Below, in pieces: positions 60,455-64,000 of a stretch of DNA of 64,000 bases. The notes beneath the pieces are model-generated. The model ran no database searches. It was not told the origin of the DNA and worked only from the letters and a program-made list of their open reading frames with translations. The stretch is from Caballeronia udeis (GTDB lineage Bacteria; Pseudomonadota; Gammaproteobacteria; Burkholderiales; Burkholderiaceae). The first letter of the stretch is position 1. Each line of letters begins with the position of its first letter. The position numbers were made by a program, and so were the translations under genes. Location: NCBI RefSeq assembly GCF_001544555.2, contig NZ_FCOK02000040.1, positions 1 through 64,000 of the forward strand, written 5' to 3'.

Positions 60455-62203
60455 TTACCACTGGTACGAAGCACCAGCACCAACCGTCGTACCCGCTGCA
60501 GACCAACCCGCGCCAACGCGCACCTTGATGTTCTGCGTGATACGAGCCGTACCGCCAAGGGCCGTTGCTGCATAGCCCTGGAACGTACCGCCACCAATAC
60601 CGATCGACAGCGTCTTGTTCGCGTCAACGTCCGGGATCATGGTCAGCGCCGTGGCTGCCGCAATACCGCTGTACGCCTTACGAGCAATACCGCCCATTGC
60701 CGAGTTCATCTGGTTCAGGTTGACTGCATCCGTACCCTTCGTACCGGCAGCCACGTTCGTCACCTGACGCTCCTTGCCTTCGGAACCCATCGAAACGCTG
60801 TTGTCACGATCAGCAACCGAACCTGCGCCCAATGCCACTGCGTTGTTAGCCGGTGCCGAAGCGCCGTTGCCCATTGCGATGGAGTCCTTACCGCTGGCGT
60901 TCGAGTTACCGCCGATAGCGATCGTGCCGTCACCCGTGCCGCTCGCACCACCACCAATCACAACAGCGTGATCGCCGGAGGCCGAAGCCTTGTCACCCAT
61001 GGCAATTGCGTCACTGCCAGTGGCCGATGCTGCTGCAGCCGGTGTGCCAGGGGCGCCATCAACACCGTTGATACCGTTGACGCCGATGCTCGTAGAACCC
61101 GTTGTCGCGATGTTCTTCACCGACGTTTCCAACGTTGAAACACGTGCGTTCGTCTGGTTCAACTGATTGCCCGTTACTGCGTCCGTGCTGCCATCTGCTA
61201 CGTTGCCATCCGTCAGGCCGCTAAGCTTGGCCGTACCACCGCTCGTCGAAGCAAGCGTCAGCTGATCATGCGCCGCTGAGTCGTATGCCACTGCGTTCGG
61301 CGTTGCAACTCCACCACCTGCGGTGATGTTGTTCACCGTGGTCTGCAGTTCCGTCAGGCTGTTCGTGTTGTTCGTAACACGGCCGTCGATGTTGGTGATT
61401 GCATCACCCATGTTATGCACGGTGTTGCCACCAACATTGAACGACGGTTGCGTGATCGAACCATCCGGATTGACCGCAGCACCGCCACCGATCGCCGTCG
61501 CCAAGCCACTTGCAGCGTTGTACAACTGCGTACCGTTGATCGCGTCGAAGCTTGCCGAGCTAACGTTACCGGCAGCTACACCGGTGATCCTGCGAGCACC
61601 TGCCGTACCGGTCATGTCGACCACGGTACCACCCGACAAAGAGCCGACCTTGATGTCACCAGATGCAGCGTCCTGAATCACCAGACCGTTGCCGGTTTCA
61701 CCCGTGATCGTGGCAACCGTGGTCTTCAGGTCCGTCAAGCTGCTGTCAACCTTGGTGAACGCATCGCCAGCGTTGTGAACCGTTGAACCCTGGATCGAGT
61801 AGGTCGGGCCAGTTACATTACCCGCCGCATCAACCGCTGCTCCGCCGCCCAAACCAGCAACGACCGGCTTCAAATGGCTGAGGTTCACCGCCGACGTGTC
61901 CTTCGTTCCTGCCGAGACACTGGTCAGTTCACGCGTCGCGCCAGAGGTGCTTGCAAAGTTGACATGCGTGCCATCCGTTGCGCCGCCAACCAACAGGTCA
62001 GCACCAGCAGCAGCTTGGGTGATCAGAGTCGAACCGCCACCGCCTGTTCCTGCTGCTGCGATTGCTGTCGTCATCTGACCCAGGTTCACCGCGTCCGTGG
62101 TCGTGGTACCAGCAGCCACGTTCACGATCTTGCGCTCCTTACCCTTCGCACCGACCGACACCACGTTGTCCTGCGAGCCATCGCTGCCGTTACCCAGGAT
62201 CAC
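60455..62203 (-). CDS. 5'-truncated YadA-like trimeric autotransporter adhesin
   Basis: Up to 582 aa from an internal GTG at 62203, but the homologous reading continues upstream (GAKAGSAAIGNNSV) to about 62243 before a stop in frame. Head repeats of the IGxGxxAxG(D)NSVxxG type and VNVAAGTxxTDAVNLxQM neck motifs (two) surround stalk segments, with a collagen-like GINGVDGAPGTP. The C-terminal YadA anchor is intact and ends in Trp (ASYQW). Signal peptide and start are missing: the 5' end is joined to a type I secretion ATPase fragment in another frame. Probably not exported as it stands. Confidence 0.85.
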   Translation of the reverse strand: MILGNGSDGSQDNVVSVGAKGKERKIVNVAAGTTTTDAVNLGQMTTAIAAAGTGGGGSTLITQAAAGADLLVGGATDGTHVNFASTSGATRELTSVSAGTKDTSAVNLSHLKPVVAGLGGGAAVDAAGNVTGPTYSIQGSTVHNAGDAFTKVDSSLTDLKTTVATITGETGNGLVIQDAASGDIKVGSLSGGTVVDMTGTAGARRITGVAAGNVSSASFDAINGTQLYNAASGLATAIGGGAAVNPDGSITQPSFNVGGNTVHNMGDAITNIDGRVTNNTNSLTELQTTVNNITAGGGVATPNAVAYDSAAHDQLTLASTSGGTAKLSGLTDGNVADGSTDAVTGNQLNQTNARVSTLETSVKNIATTGSTSIGVNGINGVDGAPGTPAAAASATGSDAIAMGDKASASGDHAVVIGGGASGTGDGTIAIGGNSNASGKDSIAMGNGASAPANNAVALGAGSVADRDNSVSMGSEGKERQVTNVAAGTKGTDAVNLNQMNSAMGGIARKAYSGIAAATALTMIPDVDANKTLSIGIGGGTFQGYAATALGGTARITQNIKVRVGAGWSAAGTTVGAGASYQW

Positions 62204-62729
62204 GCTGTTGTTGCCGATTGCAGCCGAGCCGGCCTTGGCGCCAACCCGTGTAGTTCGCCTTCAACTGGCTCACGCCGATCGCGACGACTCTCGAGCCCGC
62301 TTCCGGAAGCACCACGAGGTAGGCGGCTTCCATTTCATCCTGGGCCGGCTGCTCGCCTTCCTTGATTTCAGCCGCGGGCTTGATGAGCTTGACGTCGGTC
62401 GGCGAACGGCCGATCAGCACACAGCCGCCGTGATCCTTGCGGAACAACACGACAGGCAGCAGCATGGGCGACACTTCGTGCGGTTGGCGTTCGATTACGC
62501 CGACCGAAAAGCCGGACTGTTCCATCGCGAGCTGCGCCTGTTTCGGCGTTATGAATCGTCCCGCGGGCAGGCCCGACAGCATGGACGCCTCGCTGGTCGG
62601 TTTGCCGTGGTAGGCAGCCATCCAGATGAGGCTTTGCAGCAAGGTGTCGTCAACCTTCGTCGATAGCGCCAATGCGTCGCCGCCGTCCGGTTGAATGGGC
62701 GTTATCGCGCCCGGTACTTCATTTTTCAT
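62190..62729 (-). pseudogene. 5' fragment of a LapB-like type I secretion ATPase gene
   Basis: About 161 residues match the N-terminal C39-like (non-peptidase) domain of LapB/RTX-type ABC exporters: DTLLQSLIWMAAYHGKPTSE, GLPAGRFITPKQAQLAMEQS, MLLPVVLFRKDHGGCVLIG and a final LKANYTG, the conserved point before the transmembrane part. After that (about 62245) the frame runs out of register into autotransporter sequence (WRQGRLGCNRQQQ) and stops at 62190. Membrane and nucleotide-binding domains are absent, so it cannot transport. Confidence 0.78.
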
Positions 62730-63345
62730 GGCATTTGACTGTTGAGCGTCCGGGAGGGGAGGCTTCCTGGCCTCCGGACCGGCCGGGGTGGATACGTCGT
62801 TCGAAACGACGCGGAACGATTCGTCGCGGAATGCATTTATTTCAGCGCGTGCATTATCTGCATCGGCTCGGACGTGGAAAATCGGAAACGTCTTAAATAC
62901 AAACAGAGAAAGGAATCCGTAATTGCAACTCTGCGCACTGGTTTAATGCGATGAGTTGATTCTCGGCATCGAGGCCTCGGAGAACCATGAGAAACGTCCT
63001 AATTAAACGGATGCCGCATAGGGGGAATCGGCCCGGTTTTAGCAGGCAGAATCAGGGACTTACGAGGCGGGAGCGAGCAGCGGCTGGGTTTGAGACGTGG
63101 AGATCAAATGCGAAAATGCCAGCGATTTAGATCGACGTTTTGGTTATTGAAAGATATTGAAGTGAATTGAAGCTGCCTTATATCGGTCTGGAGGGAGCTG
63201 AAGGGCACTAAGGCCAGACCCTCCTGGCGTATTAAACAGTACTTGTCAAAATGCGCATTTTCGCAAACCACGATACAGCTCAGGCGACCAGGTGAGGCTC
63301 TGTGCTTTAAGCTACCCGGCTTGACTTCATCGGAAAGATTCATCC
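62730..63345. other. 616-bp region between the ATPase fragment and cutC
   Basis: No gene is supported. It contains the promoter and leader of the ATPase fragment (with an imperfect GC-rich inverted repeat around 62748-62779) and the cutC promoter, which includes a perfect 14-bp palindrome at 63248-63261. The middle is AT-richer than the surroundings. Confidence 0.45.
63248..63261. promoter_or_regulatory. perfect palindrome upstream of cutC
   Basis: AAAATGCGCATTTT is a perfect 14-bp palindrome 84 bp before the cutC start and is a candidate repressor-binding site. The regulator is unknown. Confidence 0.4.
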
Positions 63346-64000
63346 ATGACCGTACCCCCACTTCTGCTGGAAATCTGTGCCGGTTCCGTTACCTCTTGCC
63401 TGGCGGCGCAAGAAGGCGGCGCAGGCCGTGTGGAGTTTTGCGACAACTTGCTGGAAGGCGGCACCACGCCGTCTTACGGCGCCATAGCGAGCGCCCGGGA
63501 CAAACTGTCAATAGCATTGAACGTGATCATCCGGCCGCGCGGTGGCGACTTTCTCTATTCAGATGTCGAATTCGACGTGATGGAGCGCGACGTTTTCGCC
63601 TGTAAAAAGCTCGGCGTGGACGGCGTGGTGATCGGGCTGCTCACCGCCGATGGCGACATCGATTTGACCCGAACCAAACGTCTGGTCGAACTGGCCGCGC
63701 CCATGCCGGTTACTTTTCATCGCGCGTTTGATGTAGCGCATGATCCGTTCAAAGCGCTGGAAGACATTATCCTTGCCGGCTGCAACCGCCTTCTTACCTC
63801 AGGTCAGGAAGCGAACGCGCTGGAAGGTCGAGTGCTGATCGGGAAGCTGCGCGAGGCGGCTGAGAGCAGGCTCGTGGTCATGCCCGGCTCGGGCGTACGG
63901 CTGAACAATATTGCGCAACTGGTCGCTGAAACGGGCTGCGTCGAATACCACACTTCTGGCCACGCGCCCTTTGCCAGCCGCATGCGCTACCGCAATGAGC
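63346..64000 (+). CDS. cutC: CutC family protein (partial, runs off the window)
   Basis: The first 218 codons of a CutC family TIM-barrel protein. LLLEICAGSVTSCLAAQEGG with RVEFCDNLLEGGTTPSYG, NVIIRPRGGDFLYSDVEFDV, VTFHRAFDVAHDPFKALEDI and NRLLTSGQ are the family blocks. Long described as copper homeostasis, though direct copper handling in bacteria is disputed. The ATG is at 63346. The 3' end lies beyond position 64000; roughly 85-90% of the usual length is present. Confidence 0.93.
   Translation, partial: MTVPPLLLEICAGSVTSCLAAQEGGAGRVEFCDNLLEGGTTPSYGAIASARDKLSIALNVIIRPRGGDFLYSDVEFDVMERDVFACKKLGVDGVVIGLLTADGDIDLTRTKRLVELAAPMPVTFHRAFDVAHDPFKALEDIILAGCNRLLTSGQEANALEGRVLIGKLREAAESRLVVMPGSGVRLNNIAQLVAETGCVEYHTSGHAPFASRMRYRNE

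Overview
The window is GC-rich chromosomal DNA from a Gram-negative betaproteobacterium, most likely a Burkholderiaceae member of the Paraburkholderia/Caballeronia/Burkholderia group. The grounds are the gene order (miaB-phoH-ybeY-chaC-corC-lnt-glyQ-glyS-gmhB-plsC-metallopeptidase-gloA; lptD-surA-pdxA-rsmA with amgK-murU divergent), the OmpC-like porin type, a DedA-rhodanese fusion and an Entner-Doudoroff/gluconate block. No rRNA, tRNA, insertion sequence or CRISPR array was seen. This is reading by eye, not a database comparison.

Layout. 0-4.2 kb: alpha/beta hydrolase, DedA-rhodanese fusion and a GntR/FCD regulator, divergent from D-galactonate dehydratase (dgoD). 4.5-9.2 kb: small membrane protein, CopD-like protein, a diheme and a triheme cytochrome c, and a hemolysin III-family protein. 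9.5-12.6 kb: rhlE helicase, a split-barrel-like protein and a ferritin-like protein. 13.4-17.1 kb: glpR and glpD flanking a small winged-helix-like ORF and a lipoprotein. 17.2-23 kb: XRE/cupin regulator, ribB under an FMN riboswitch, a membrane protein, and a VOC-MFS operon divergent from its LysR regulator. 23.2-36.8 kb: a long housekeeping run covering tRNA thiomethylation, rRNA maturation, envelope lipoprotein acylation, glycyl-tRNA synthetase, heptose and phospholipid synthesis, and methylglyoxal detoxification. 37-40.3 kb: EamA exporter, LysR regulator and porin.

40.7-48.4 kb: the outer-membrane biogenesis operon lptD-surA-pdxA-rsmA, divergent from the amgK-murU cell-wall recycling pair. 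48.7-49.4 kb: a HigBA-like toxin-antitoxin module. 49.6-51 kb: purB. 51.1-54 kb: two bacterial Ig-like proteins, the larger with a type I secretion style C-terminus. 54.6-60.3 kb: gluconate uptake and phosphorylation (gntT, gntK) and the Entner-Doudoroff enzymes (edd, eda), with the divergent regulator hexR; two near-identical operators sit in the edd/hexR gap. 60.4-62.7 kb: the 3' part of a YadA-like trimeric autotransporter joined directly to the 5' part of a LapB-like type I secretion ATPase gene. The window ends inside cutC.

Metabolically, galactonate (dgoD), gluconate (gntT/gntK) and glycerol-3-phosphate (glpD) all feed central carbon metabolism, each next to a plausible dedicated regulator. 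The most unusual structures are the chimeric secretion-ATPase/autotransporter junction near 62.24 kb, the pair of Ig-like genes with no transporter beside them, an antitoxin with a histone-H1-like tail, a 19-bp perfect hairpin at 14.7 kb, and a probable one-base disruption of the 5' end of the galactonate regulator.
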